The notes under the pieces were generated by a model. It was not told the DNA's origin and ran no database searches. It saw only the letters and a program-made list of their open reading frames with translations. 64,000 bases of DNA from Pseudohongiella sp. O18 (GTDB lineage: Bacteria; Pseudomonadota; Gammaproteobacteria; Pseudomonadales; Pseudohongiellaceae). How positions within the stretch are numbered: the stretch's first letter is position 1; the number at the start of each line of letters is the position of its first letter. A program made the translations under genes and the position numbers. Positions 44,479 through 53,349 of this stretch are shown one piece after another. Where the stretch lies: the NCBI RefSeq assembly GCF_021729085.1, contig NZ_JAJSAR010000001.1, forward strand, positions 310,001 through 374,000, in the 5' to 3' direction.

Positions 44479-46178
44479 TAGCCCACTGCAGCGCTGTCAC
44501 CCTGACGCGAATCTGCTGAACCGTGCACAATGCCTGTCTCCCAGTCGTGATAGACACCCATTGCAGAACCCTGGCTGCCTCGCACGCGGACAGTGTGGCC
44601 TTTGGCTTCGTAGAGGCGGATGGTATCCGGTGAGAACATCAGCTCTTCCATGCTGGTGACATCGGGCAGCCACTGGTGATGAATGCGGCCAGCTTCAACA
44701 GCCTGCGCCACGTTCATGTCGTGATCGATCATGTTCAGGATCACCTGCAGCGTCGTATTGATGATCGTGCGGCCACCCGGGCTGCCGATGGCCAGCACGG
44801 GACGCCCGCCTTGTGCGACGATGGTAGGAGACATGCTGGACAGCATGCGCTTTTCAGGCGCCAGCAGATTGGGCGGCGTACCGATCTGCCCGTCTCTGGT
44901 GGTGACACCTGGCACTGGATTGAAGTCGCCCATTTCATTGTTGAGCAGATAACCACCACCCTCAGCCACAATTCGTGAGCCGTAGCTCTGCTCCAGCGTG
45001 TAGGTCAGCGAGACCATATTGCCTTCGGCGTCCACAACAGAAAAGTGGGTCGTGTCTTCGCTCACATAAACCTGGGAGAAGCGACTCTCATCGCTGATTG
45101 AGGCACGATCCATATCAATGCTGGCACGCAGGCTGTCAGCGTAGTCTTTACTGATGAGACGGTCTACCGGCATATCAGGATTGAAGTCCGGATCACCGAG
45201 AAATTCGGCACGACTGGCGTAGGAGCGACGCATGGCTTCGGTCAGCACATGCAGATACTGCGCCGAGTTATGCCCCATCTCGGCAAGGTCGAAGCCCTCA
45301 AGAATATTCAGCATCTGGATGATACCAACACCACCGGAGCTGGGTGGCGGCATACTAATCACATCATAACCACGATAGCTGCCGCGCACCGGTTCGCGCT
45401 CAATAGCCTCATAACGCGCCAGATCTTCCTCAGTAATCAGACCACCATTGGCCTGCATGAAGCTGGCCAGCATGCGGGCGTTCTCACCGCGATAGAAGCC
45501 ATCGTGTCCCTCATCACGGATGCGCTCCAGCGTGCGCGCCAGATCTGGCTGCACCCAGGTGTCACCCAGCTGATAATGTGAGCCATCTGCCTTGCGGAAG
45601 ACGGCGGCAGAGGAAGGGTACAGGTCCCAATTGGCCTGATTGCGGTTAAAACCATCGTACAAAGCGTATGTGACGGGAATGCCATCTCGCGCCAGCCGTA
45701 TCGCCGGCTCTACCAGCGCCGCCCATGGCAGATTACCCTGCTTCTCATGTGCCAGCACAAGTCCAGCAACGGTGCCCGGCACACCAACCGACAGGAAGCC
45801 GCGGTGCTGCATGTTGGTACTTTGTCCGTCGGCGCCCACGTACATTCGCTCAGTAGAGGCCAGCGGTGCTTTCTCGCGGAAATCGAAGGTCGTTGCGTGC
45901 CCATCAGCTCCGTGGTAGACCATAAAGCCACCACCACCAATATTGCCCGCTGTCGGCCAGGTAACGGCCAGTGCGAATGCCGTCGCAACGGCAGCATCAA
46001 CGGCATTGCCGCCCTGCTGAAGAATATCAACGCCTACTTCTGACGCCAGGCGAGACGCGCTGGTCACGATGCCATTCTCGACGCGAAGCGGGGTACGACC
46101 TCCTTCGGCGAACAATGTGACCGGCAATAGGACAACCAGCGCAATGACAAATGCGCGGGCTAAAAGACTCTTTTGCAT
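44475..46178 (-). CDS. ggt: Gamma-glutamyltranspeptidase, periplasmic
   Basis: A 567-residue enzyme with a Sec signal peptide (about 1-24). Nucleophile Thr376 in [12 protein letters not shown], substrate-binding Arg101 in DFREKAP, PPPSSGG (278-283) and [10 protein letters not shown] are all in place, closer to the E. coli enzyme than the copy at 8.4 kb. It should hydrolyse or transfer gamma-glutamyl groups from glutathione in the periplasm. GAGG lies before the ATG. It follows the D-amino-acid transaminase gene in the same direction, separated by a hairpin. Having one lipoprotein and one soluble copy suggests they differ in location or substrate. Confidence 0.94.
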   Translation of the reverse strand: MQKSLLARAFVIALVVLLPVTLFAEGGRTPLRVENGIVTSASRLASEVGVDILQQGGNAVDAAVATAFALAVTWPTAGNIGGGGFMVYHGADGHATTFDFREKAPLASTERMYVGADGQSTNMQHRGFLSVGVPGTVAGLVLAHEKQGNLPWAALVEPAIRLARDGIPVTYALYDGFNRNQANWDLYPSSAAVFRKADGSHYQLGDTWVQPDLARTLERIRDEGHDGFYRGENARMLASFMQANGGLITEEDLARYEAIEREPVRGSYRGYDVISMPPPSSGGVGIIQMLNILEGFDLAEMGHNSAQYLHVLTEAMRRSYASRAEFLGDPDFNPDMPVDRLISKDYADSLRASIDMDRASISDESRFSQVYVSEDTTHFSVVDAEGNMVSLTYTLEQSYGSRIVAEGGGYLLNNEMGDFNPVPGVTTRDGQIGTPPNLLAPEKRMLSSMSPTIVAQGGRPVLAIGSPGGRTIINTTLQVILNMIDHDMNVAQAVEAGRIHHQWLPDVTSMEELMFSPDTIRLYEAKGHTVRVRGSQGSAMGVYHDWETGIVHGSADSRQGDSAAVGY

Positions 46179-46196
46179 AACAACCTCGTCAGTTGA

Positions 46197-46214
46197 AGGT
46201 TAGCCCCCTAACCT
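46197..46214 (-). terminator. Small hairpin between transaminase and GGT genes
   Basis: AGGTTAG (46197-46203) pairs with CTAACCT (46208-46214) around CCCC, 12 bases after the transaminase stop. It may attenuate read-through into the GGT gene; no clear U-tract. Confidence 0.4.
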
Positions 46215-46226
46215 GACAAGGTTATA

Positions 46227-47093
46227 CTATTTTCCGTCCGCTTCCGCCAGCAGACTGGCAACATACAGCTCGCGCAAACGTGCAGCAATTTCGCCCGGTC
46301 TGCCATCGCCGATAGCAGTGCCATCCACGTGAGTCACTGGCAACACAAGGGTCGTGGCGCTGCTCAGGAAAGCCTCATCCGCATGAAGAGCTTCCTCGAC
46401 AGAGAAGGGACGCTGTTCCAGCGCCATGCCGTGCTGATTGATCAGCTCGAGAATAACCCGGCGACGGATACCCGGCAGAATGCTGTTGGACAATGCGCGC
46501 GTGATGATACAGCCATCCTTGACGATAAACGCCGACGACGAAGCGCCTTCGGTAATGCGCCCGTCTTCAACCATCCAGGCTTCAAAGGCGCCCGCACTCG
46601 CTGCCTGTTGCTTGGCCATACACTGCGCCAGCAGGTTCAGCGATTTGATGTCACGACGCTTCCAGCGCAAGTCTGGCACTGTCACGACCTTGACGCCTTT
46701 GGCCGCCAGCGGATTATCCAGTAGCGCGCGCCTGGCCGTGTAAGCCATCAGGGAGGTTGGCGTGTCGGCCGGGTAGGCAAAATCACGCTCGGCCACGCCG
46801 CGGGTGACCTGAACATAAACACTGCCTTCAACCAGCTCATTATGCGCGATCAGTGTCCGCAGCATCTCAAGATAGGCCTCTGGCTCGCAGGGCCAGGCCA
46901 TGTCAATTTCATTGAGGCTGCGGTTCAGCCGCTCTACCGAGTAGTCTTCGTCGACCAGTTTGCCACGAATGACCGGGATCACCTCGTAGACTCCGTCACC
47001 GAACAGAAAACCGCGGTCAAACACAGAAACTCTGGCCTGCGACTGCGGCAGATATTCGCCGTTCAGAAATACGATGCGCTCCTGACTGCTCAT
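46227..47093 (-). CDS. dat: D-amino-acid transaminase (class IV aminotransferase)
   Basis: A 288-residue PLP enzyme of fold type IV. The PLP lysine is Lys150 in RRDIKSLNLL, with FLFGDGVYEV (30-39), YVQVTRGVAERDFAYP (93-108) and EGASSSAFIV near residue 180. YVQVTRGVA(E)RxFAYP is typical of D-alanine/D-amino-acid transaminases rather than branched-chain ones. It interconverts D-amino acids and 2-oxo acids, using D-Ala or D-Glu, and may supply or recycle cell-wall D-amino acids. AGGGAG lies before the ATG. It is upstream of a GGT gene, suggesting a link between peptide breakdown and amino-acid use. Confidence 0.87.
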   Translation of the reverse strand: MSSQERIVFLNGEYLPQSQARVSVFDRGFLFGDGVYEVIPVIRGKLVDEDYSVERLNRSLNEIDMAWPCEPEAYLEMLRTLIAHNELVEGSVYVQVTRGVAERDFAYPADTPTSLMAYTARRALLDNPLAAKGVKVVTVPDLRWKRRDIKSLNLLAQCMAKQQAASAGAFEAWMVEDGRITEGASSSAFIVKDGCIITRALSNSILPGIRRRVILELINQHGMALEQRPFSVEEALHADEAFLSSATTLVLPVTHVDGTAIGDGRPGEIAARLRELYVASLLAEADGK

Positions 47094-47125
47094 GGTCCAA
47101 CTCCCTGATTAATTGCTGCCGACTA

Positions 47126-49120
47126 TTACGGCTGTTGTTCTGATTCGATCCAGGCTTCGACACGTTCAGCCAGCAAGGGCAATGGCAGTGAGCCCGCTGT
47201 CAGCACGGCGTCATGGAAGCCACCCCAGCTAAAATCGTCTCCCAGCTCCTGCCGGGCCAATTCGCGAAGCTCCAGAATGGTCATCATACCGATCTTGTAG
47301 GACACCGCCTGGCCTGGCCATACGATGTAACGCTCCACTTCGGGCGTGATATCACCTTCGGTCATCGGAGTATTGGCCATCATGTAATCAATCGCTTCCT
47401 GGCGGGTCCAGCGCAGATGATGAATGCCGGTATCTACGACCAGTCGCGCAGCACGGAAAATCTCGTAGCTCAGGCGCCCGAAATCCTTGTAGGGATCCGT
47501 GAAGAATCCCATGTCCTTGCCAAGCTGCTCGGCATACAGCCCCCAACCTTCAACATAGGCAGAGTAAAACGTCAGACGCTGCAGCATGGGCAGCTCCTCC
47601 AGCTCCTGCGCCAATGCCAGCTGGAAGTGGTGACCTGGGGCGCCTTCATGGTAGGCCAGCGATTCCATAAGGTAGGTCGGGTTGTCATTCATATTGGACA
47701 GGTTGACGTAATAGTAACCTGGTCGCGAGCCATCCAGCGCCGGCTGATTATAAAATGCACCCGTCGCTGTTGCTTCACGGAAAGGCTCAACTGCGCGCAC
47801 TTCAAGCGCTGCTTCTGGCAGCGTGTCAAAGTACTGCGGCGCCACTTCCATGACCTGTTCGATCATTGCGGTTGAATCATCCAGATACTGCTGTCGCCCC
47901 TCCGGCGTATTGGGCAGATAGAACTGCGGATCAGTACGCAGGTATTCAAAGAATTCCGCCAGCGTGCCGTCAAATCCGACCTCTGTCATGATCGTGCGCA
48001 TTTGGTCCTGGATACGTGCGACTTCAGCCAGACCAATATCGTGAATCTGCTGGGCACTCAAGTCATCACGCGTGGTAAACAGGTTCAGCTGGCTGGCATA
48101 AAATGCTTCGCCATTGGGCAGCTTCCATACGCCGTCGCGACCATCGGACTGCGACTCCATGTCACGCAGCGATGCCATATAACGCTCCACAGCGGGTGCA
48201 AATACCTCAGTCATGGCGCTACTGGCGGCTGTCTTGAGCTCTTCCGCACGCTCTTCAGTTACATCCAGCGCATCTACTTTTGCATTGAAGTCTGCCAGCA
48301 GTGCACTAGGCTCCTCAGCGTTGCCAAACTCTGCACCAGTTACCATTGCCTGCGCAGAACTCAGCAGCCTTGGATAAGCAAAGGATGGCAGCAGGACGCC
48401 CTCTGCGGCACGCCGCTCCGCTTCTTCAATCACGCTGTTGATGACAGTATCCAGGCCCTGCAGCCGCGACACGTAGGCATCGGCATGCGCTTCACTGCTG
48501 ACACGGTGGTTATTGATCAGAAACGTGACCAGACTCGACAGCACATCCTGCATTGGAGAAAACGCATACTGACTGTCTCGCACCTGAAACTGCCGATCGT
48601 CCATCTGCCATTCAAACTCCATAAACCGGTAGGTCAACTGCTCCTGTGGCGTCAGCGCTTCAAGCGAGAAATTCTCACGCATCTCAGCCAGGTAGCGCTG
48701 TGTGCGCTGGTGCGCATCAATGGCACCCTGATCTGAAAAATCGTCCCACTGTCCGTAGGCTTCAAGGTCATCGTCGATCATGCCGATCTGCGTTTTGAAC
48801 AGCGGTGAGGCTTCCAGCTCCTGCTGGAAGACATCCTCCAGAAAAGTCTCAAACTCCTGGCTTGCGGGACTACCTGTTGCACCCGTGCGCATATCACTGG
48901 CGGCGTCGGCCACCTGTTCGCTGATTTCGACAGCCGGTGCATTCGATTCTGGTTCTGAGGGTCCGCAGGCGACCAACACCATTGCCAGGCCAGCCAGTAG
49001 AAAAAACTGCGCCAGAGGCTTGCGTATACCTGTCAGTGACAGACTCGCGCGTGACGACGGCAATCGGGCAAAGGAAGTGAAAGTAAATCGTGAAAACAGA
49101 TGTTTGATTAGTTGCATCAT
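47126..49120 (-). CDS. DUF885-family metallopeptidase-like lipoprotein
   Basis: A 664-residue DUF885 protein. The lipobox LVACG (Cys about 52) implies membrane anchoring, though the n-region before the hydrophobic stretch is unusually long at about 35 residues. The C-terminal half has the expected metal site YHEGAPGHHFQ (HExxxGHH type), SAYVEGWGLYAEQLG and YIVWPGQAVSYKIGM. DUF885 proteins are believed to be zinc-dependent peptidases of a gluzincin-like group, with few tested members. The first of two adjacent ATGs is used, with GGAG 8 bases upstream; the frame is open further to a TTG at 49183, but no Shine-Dalgarno supports it. Confidence 0.85.
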   Translation of the reverse strand: MMQLIKHLFSRFTFTSFARLPSSRASLSLTGIRKPLAQFFLLAGLAMVLVACGPSEPESNAPAVEISEQVADAASDMRTGATGSPASQEFETFLEDVFQQELEASPLFKTQIGMIDDDLEAYGQWDDFSDQGAIDAHQRTQRYLAEMRENFSLEALTPQEQLTYRFMEFEWQMDDRQFQVRDSQYAFSPMQDVLSSLVTFLINNHRVSSEAHADAYVSRLQGLDTVINSVIEEAERRAAEGVLLPSFAYPRLLSSAQAMVTGAEFGNAEEPSALLADFNAKVDALDVTEERAEELKTAASSAMTEVFAPAVERYMASLRDMESQSDGRDGVWKLPNGEAFYASQLNLFTTRDDLSAQQIHDIGLAEVARIQDQMRTIMTEVGFDGTLAEFFEYLRTDPQFYLPNTPEGRQQYLDDSTAMIEQVMEVAPQYFDTLPEAALEVRAVEPFREATATGAFYNQPALDGSRPGYYYVNLSNMNDNPTYLMESLAYHEGAPGHHFQLALAQELEELPMLQRLTFYSAYVEGWGLYAEQLGKDMGFFTDPYKDFGRLSYEIFRAARLVVDTGIHHLRWTRQEAIDYMMANTPMTEGDITPEVERYIVWPGQAVSYKIGMMTILELRELARQELGDDFSWGGFHDAVLTAGSLPLPLLAERVEAWIESEQQP

Positions 49121-49237
49121 GATGGACGCTCCAGGCGGAAAGTTGGGAGCAAAAGACACAGGCGGGTGGAGCATAAACTGCAAGGCATCAACATTGGGAG
49201 GGTCACTGGCACATCAAAAAACAGCCTCAACCCGATC

Positions 49238-49261
49238 AAAAAAGGGAGCCGAAGCTCCCTT
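49238..49261 (-). terminator. Intrinsic terminator with UUCG tetraloop
   Basis: On the minus strand AAGGGAGC (49261-49254), loop TTCG, GCTCCCTT (49249-49242) and a run of T continuing to 49238. The C(UUCG)G loop and 6-base U-run make this a strong terminator for transcripts coming from the right, that is, for the small-peptide unit and any read-through from nhaC. Confidence 0.9.
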
Positions 49262-49381
49262 TCCGTGACGCCTGGTTCCAATGGAACCAACTCTTGATTC
49301 GCAAACTACGTGTCATCCGCTTACCACATATTATCGGATGGCTGATGATCCGTTGTCCACTGAGTCAAGAGTGGAGTGTTA
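49262..49381 (-). other. Structured 3' untranslated region of the small-peptide transcript
   Basis: About 120 bases between the 25-residue ORF and its terminator with several small inverted repeats on the minus strand, for example GGTTCC-ATT-GGAACC, TCCACT...AGTGGA and GGAT...ATCC. Long, folded 3' regions of this kind can act as regulatory RNA. No further convincing ORF with a ribosome-binding site is present. Confidence 0.4.
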
Positions 49382-49459
49382 TCAACCCAGCAGGACGTTA
49401 CTTCCTGCCAATTTAATACCACCAACATCCATTGAAACCGTAGCCATATCACTAGACAT
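49382..49459 (-). CDS. 25-residue small protein with very strong ribosome-binding site
   Basis: A 25-residue ORF starting MSSDMATVSMDV and ending AGSNVLLG, followed by TGA. The start is preceded by a 12-base Shine-Dalgarno fully complementary to the 16S rRNA 3' end, with 7 bases between AGGAGG and ATG. A sigma-70-like promoter lies 40-69 bases upstream of the start codon and a strong terminator about 120 bases downstream, so this looks like an independent gene with high translation. The peptide has no cysteine, no aromatic residue, one lysine and no signal peptide; it is mildly hydrophobic at the end. I do not recognise it. It could be a small regulatory protein, a peptide precursor, or the coding part of a dual-function RNA. 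No modifying enzyme is adjacent. Confidence 0.6.
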   Translation of the reverse strand: MSSDMATVSMDVGGIKLAGSNVLLG

Positions 49460-49460
49460 T

Positions 49461-49472
49461 GGATCACCTCCT
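49461..49472 (-). promoter_or_regulatory. Fully complementary Shine-Dalgarno of the small gene
   Basis: AGGAGGTGATCC on the minus strand is the exact complement of the conserved 3' end of 16S rRNA (GGATCACCTCCT). Twelve paired bases is far more than the usual 4-6 and decides the start at 49459. Confidence 0.85.
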
Positions 49473-49498
49473 CTTCTTTCTCAGTTGAACATGGACTC

Positions 49499-49528
49499 AG
49501 AGTAAAACCCGATGCCAAAAGCTGTCAA
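49499..49528 (-). promoter_or_regulatory. Sigma-70-like promoter for the small gene
   Basis: TTGACA (49528-49523), an 18-base spacer, then TACTCT (49504-49499), which keeps T1, A2 and T6 of the -10 consensus. Transcription would start near 49492, leaving a 5' leader of about 33 bases. It is just beyond the nhaC stop codon. Confidence 0.55.
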
Positions 49529-49536
49529 CCTTTAAT

Positions 49537-50946
49537 TCAGCTAATTTTCGCTTTCAGCAAACCGATGCCCAGGCCTGCCATAATTAACGAAACGATCGGG
49601 TTGAGATAATTAAGAAACGCATAAGGCAGGTAGTCCAGCACCGGCACTCCCAGCGTCGCCGCATAAAAAGCGCCCGCCGTCGTCCAGGGAATGAGACCGG
49701 TGCTCATTGTCGCCCCCTCTTCGACTGTGCGCGACACCATCACACGATCCAGCCCCAGGGCTTCGTATGCCTTGCGGAACAACTGGCAGTTCAGAATGAT
49801 GCTGATATAGGCTTCACCCATGGCCATATTCGAGGCGACCCCGGACACCAGAGTTCCGGCGATCAGTGCAAGCCTGCTGCGCAGACGGGCGATGACACCT
49901 TTAAGCAGCTCCGGCAGGATTCCTGATTGAAACAGCAGCCCCCCCAGCGCCAGCGCCATAATGGATAGCAGCAGTGTCCAGCTCATGCTCAACAGCCCGC
50001 CGCGGCCCAGCAACTCATCAAGCATGATAATACCGGTCTGCCCCGGTGAATTGCTCCACAGACTGTTGAGGACAGTCGCAGGATCGCCACCTTGATAAAT
50101 CATCGCCACTGCGACGGCGGTGACGATACTTGCACACATGCATACTTCGGCGGCGTAGCGTCGCAGGCTGAGACCCAGCATGACTATCAGGGGCAGCAGC
50201 GTTGGTATCAGGCCAAGCGAATACTGGGACGACAGTCCCTGCTGAATTTCGACAATGCTGGCCTGTGGCAGGTCCTCACCGGCATAACGCATTCCCAGCC
50301 ACAGAAACACCAGAAAACTGATTACAAAGGCCGGTACCGTGGTGTACAACATGGCACCTATATGGCGAAACAGCGTTGTCTCGGCACTCATCGCCGCCAG
50401 ATTGGTGGTATCGGAAACTGGCGACATCTTGTCGCCAAAGGTCGCTCCACAAACCACCATGCCGGCTACCAGAGGCAGGGGAATGGACAAAGCCGAGCCA
50501 ATACCGATCAACACCACGCCCAGCGTGCCTGCCGTCCCCCACGAGGTCCCGGTTGCAACTGACATCAGACTGCACAACACCAGGCCAGCCGCCAGAAACC
50601 AGGAGGGCTGCAATAGATTGAGACCATGAAAGATCAACGCAGCAACCGTGCCACTGTGCATCAGCGCAGCAATCAGAAAACCAATCAGCATGAAGATATA
50701 AAGGGCGGGCAATGCACGCACAATGCCTGCATTCATCATCTCGCGAATGGCCTGATAGTCATAACCCAGTAGGCGCACATGAACGGCTGTCCACATCAGA
50801 CACAGGAACATCAGACTATGCAGGCTGATCGAAAAGGCAAACAGACCAACAGCGATGATTATCAGTATGCCGCCAAAGCATACCAGGCTCTGCCCAAAGC
50901 CAGGGCTATGTAACGGCGAGCGTTCCTGAGAGTCTGGCGTCGGCAT
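49537..50946 (-). CDS. NhaC-family Na+/H+ antiporter
   Basis: A 469-residue membrane protein with about 11-12 helices. NhaC signatures: ATGTSWGTAGTLGVVLIGIG (about 142-161), GMVVCGATFGDKMSPVSDTTNLAA (about 172-195) and C-terminal GATMSTGLIPWTTAGAFYAATLGV. It should exchange cytosolic Na+ for H+, or a related organic pair such as malate/lactate. It begins 5 bases after the serine hydrolase stop, so the two probably form an operon. No clear Shine-Dalgarno is visible, consistent with coupled translation. Confidence 0.9.
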   Translation of the reverse strand: MPTPDSQERSPLHSPGFGQSLVCFGGILIIIAVGLFAFSISLHSLMFLCLMWTAVHVRLLGYDYQAIREMMNAGIVRALPALYIFMLIGFLIAALMHSGTVAALIFHGLNLLQPSWFLAAGLVLCSLMSVATGTSWGTAGTLGVVLIGIGSALSIPLPLVAGMVVCGATFGDKMSPVSDTTNLAAMSAETTLFRHIGAMLYTTVPAFVISFLVFLWLGMRYAGEDLPQASIVEIQQGLSSQYSLGLIPTLLPLIVMLGLSLRRYAAEVCMCASIVTAVAVAMIYQGGDPATVLNSLWSNSPGQTGIIMLDELLGRGGLLSMSWTLLLSIMALALGGLLFQSGILPELLKGVIARLRSRLALIAGTLVSGVASNMAMGEAYISIILNCQLFRKAYEALGLDRVMVSRTVEEGATMSTGLIPWTTAGAFYAATLGVPVLDYLPYAFLNYLNPIVSLIMAGLGIGLLKAKIS

Positions 50947-50951
50947 TTGGC

Positions 50952-52154
50952 TCAGTCTGCCAGCATGTCATCAACTGCCCGGAAGAAGGCGTCACGATGA
51001 CGGGCAAACATGGCGCCGGTGGCCTGGGGCCAGGCTCCCTGTATCACGATGGCGAGATCCTGTTCAGGGTTAAGATAGATCGCCTGACCGAAAATGCCGC
51101 TGGCACGGAACGTATCGTCGCCATTCAGCCACCAAAGATAGCCGTAGTTGTCGCTGCCGGGCGAAGGACTTGTGGAATCCTCTATCCAGTTCGCAGGTAC
51201 CACTCGGGTCCCATCATGAAGCTGGCCATCATTCAGGACTAACAGTGCCAACCGACCCCAGTCGCGCAGGACCGGGGCAATACAGCAACCGCCTAGCTCG
51301 CCACCATAAGGGCCATGACTGATCCAGGTCGCGTCTGCCTCCATACCCCAGGGTTGCCAGATTTTGTTGGTGAGATAAGCGGAAAGGTTATTGCCAATGG
51401 CGGCGCGTACGATGGCACCCGCCAGATTGGTCTCACCCGTGTTGTAGTTGAAGCGCTCACCTGGCGGCGCAATACGCGGTTTGCTGCCCATGAACTTCAT
51501 CAGTTCCAGCATGTCCCCAGGCGAGGTCGCTACATCCGACTGCGGGTCGGCATAGTCTTCGTTCCAGTCGGTACCCGACGCCATCTGCAGCACATGCTTG
51601 ACTGTCACACCCTCATACGATGTGCCCTGCAACTGAGGCAGATAATCGGTGACCGGATCATCAACACTGTTGATATAACCATCCTGTATGGCGGCCCCGG
51701 TCAGCAATGACACCACCGACTTGGTCATCGAGAACGACACCCAGCGAGTCTCCTCATCATTGCCAAGTCCGTAGCGCTCCAATGCTATTTCGCCATCCTT
51801 TAATATCAACACACCACCCACATGGTTCATCACCATGTAATCCTCAAGTGAGTACTCGCTACCCTCCACCTGATAGCGAAGCATGGAGAAATCGCGCGGA
51901 TCACGAGGCAGCTCCAGTACCTCGTCGCCTTTGTAGATATGGCGAACCGGGCTAAGCCGATGAGTATTTCTAAAGCCAGCAATCTGCTCATCACCCTGCC
52001 AGAACAGGATACTGCCGCCAGTCGGCAGATTGGCATCGTCATCAGCGGGGTCAACAAAGCGAGGCTGCTGTGCAAGAGCGGTGGTGGCAAGACTCAGGCA
52101 ACTGATACACAATGACAGGCCAAGGGCGAGGCGCGGGACGTTTATAGTTCTCAT
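50952..52154 (-). CDS. Beta-lactamase-fold serine hydrolase, exported
   Basis: A 400-residue exported protein (signal peptide 1-29, ALAQQ). The SxxK motif is SMTK with Ser142 and Lys145, and YNTG (237-240) is the second catalytic motif. LGGCCIAPVLRDWGRLALLVLNDG and NYGYLWWLNGDDTFRASGIFGQAIYLNPEQDLAIVIQ are typical of the class C-related esterase/6-aminohexanoate-dimer-hydrolase group. The sequence differs clearly from the hydrolase at 29-30 kb. It is upstream of nhaC. Substrate unknown; hydrolysis of amide oligomers or esters is possible. Confidence 0.87.
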   Translation of the reverse strand: MRTINVPRLALGLSLCISCLSLATTALAQQPRFVDPADDDANLPTGGSILFWQGDEQIAGFRNTHRLSPVRHIYKGDEVLELPRDPRDFSMLRYQVEGSEYSLEDYMVMNHVGGVLILKDGEIALERYGLGNDEETRWVSFSMTKSVVSLLTGAAIQDGYINSVDDPVTDYLPQLQGTSYEGVTVKHVLQMASGTDWNEDYADPQSDVATSPGDMLELMKFMGSKPRIAPPGERFNYNTGETNLAGAIVRAAIGNNLSAYLTNKIWQPWGMEADATWISHGPYGGELGGCCIAPVLRDWGRLALLVLNDGQLHDGTRVVPANWIEDSTSPSPGSDNYGYLWWLNGDDTFRASGIFGQAIYLNPEQDLAIVIQGAWPQATGAMFARHRDAFFRAVDDMLAD

Positions 52155-52347
52155 TGGCAGGTCTCCAGCATGCGGGGTGATCGTCGAATTCTGCAGATTA
52201 TCCCAGTAATGCGAACCATGCCAGCGTCTGTAATCCTGACGTCACTATCGTTGGCATACAATCGCGTCCGTTGATCATTTGGCAGTCGCACGTGACAAAT
52301 CTGCTATTGGTCCGGTCCCGTTGCTCATTGATTGTCAGGAAACCGTA

Positions 52348-53274
52348 ATGAACCCAATGCCAGAAGCCGTATCCACATTGAATAGACGACCTCAACACAA
52401 GCGCCAGCAGCGTTCCACCATTGATCCGGTAGGACTCTCCGCGCCAGAAATGGCACATGAGGGAGCGCTGCTGGCACAATTTCTCAGAGACAATTCACCG
52501 GTCACCATCCTGACAGGGGCCGGCATCAGTACCGCCTCTGGCATCCCGGATTACCGTGACGAACACGGCAACTGGAAACGCAAACAACCGGTTCAGCACC
52601 AGGAGTTCATGCAAAGCCTGGACGTTCGGCGCCGCTACTGGGCACGCAGCCTGGTCGGCTGGCCGGTCATGCAGAACGCCGCACCCAATGGCGCACACCT
52701 GTTCATTCAGACGCTGGAGCAGCAGAGCATGGTGCACCAGGTAATCACCCAGAATGTAGACCGCCTGCATCAGAAGGCGGGCAGCGCGCGGACCATCGAT
52801 CTGCATGGCCGGGCTGATGAGGTGATATGCATGTCATGTGGCGAGCGGCATAACCGTCATGACTGGCATCAGGTATGCGCCTCACTCAACCCGCACTTCG
52901 GAAACCTGCAGGCAGATGTTGCCCCGGATGGCGACGCCGATCTGGAAATGGATTTCTCCGGTTTCAATGTACCGGACTGTCAGCAATGTGAAGGTATCAT
53001 GAAGCCCGACGTAGTATTTTTTGGTGATAATGTGCCGCGCCCCAGAGTTGACGAGTGCTTTAAGGCCATCGATGAGAGCCGGGCCCTGCTGGTGATCGGC
53101 TCATCCCTGATGGTGTATTCCGGTTTCCGATTCGCCAGGCATGCCAGTTTGACAAACAAGCCTTTGGCTATCCTGACCCGCGGTCGCACACGCGCCGACG
53201 AGCTGGCCACGCTGAAACTTGATGCCGATATCAGCATGACATTGCAGCGTGCATCTGCTGAGCTGACGGACTGA
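52348..53274 (+). CDS. Sir2-family NAD-dependent protein deacetylase
   Basis: A 308-residue sirtuin: GAGISTASGIPDYRD (57-71), TQNVDRLHQKAG (134-145), catalytic His153 in DLHGRADEV, zinc cysteines C161/C164 and C211/C214, and VVFFGDNVP plus GSSLMVYSGFRFA. It removes acyl groups from lysine using NAD. The first 40 residues are polar and lack a domain, longer than usual for bacterial CobB-like proteins. ATG at 52348 has AGGA 8 bases upstream; an in-frame upstream start is unlikely. A striking 18-bp hairpin begins directly after the stop codon. Confidence 0.93.
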   Translation: MNPMPEAVSTLNRRPQHKRQQRSTIDPVGLSAPEMAHEGALLAQFLRDNSPVTILTGAGISTASGIPDYRDEHGNWKRKQPVQHQEFMQSLDVRRRYWARSLVGWPVMQNAAPNGAHLFIQTLEQQSMVHQVITQNVDRLHQKAGSARTIDLHGRADEVICMSCGERHNRHDWHQVCASLNPHFGNLQADVAPDGDADLEMDFSGFNVPDCQQCEGIMKPDVVFFGDNVPRPRVDECFKAIDESRALLVIGSSLMVYSGFRFARHASLTNKPLAILTRGRTRADELATLKLDADISMTLQRASAELTD

Positions 53275-53332
53275 GTCTGATGCGGCCGCCAGCCTGCCCG
53301 GTAACTGGCAGCAACTGGCGGCCGCATCAGAC
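53275..53332. terminator. Long inverted repeat between convergent genes
   Basis: Arms 53275-53292 and 53315-53332 are perfect 18-bp inverted copies (GTCTGATGCGGCCGCCAG), with a smaller nested TGCC/GGCA pair in the 22-base loop. It starts at the base after the sirtuin stop and ends 17 bases before the convergent gene's stop. Without a U-tract it is an unusual terminator, or a transcript-end protecting hairpin. Confidence 0.6.
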
Positions 53333-53349
53333 GCAATCAGACACATCTG

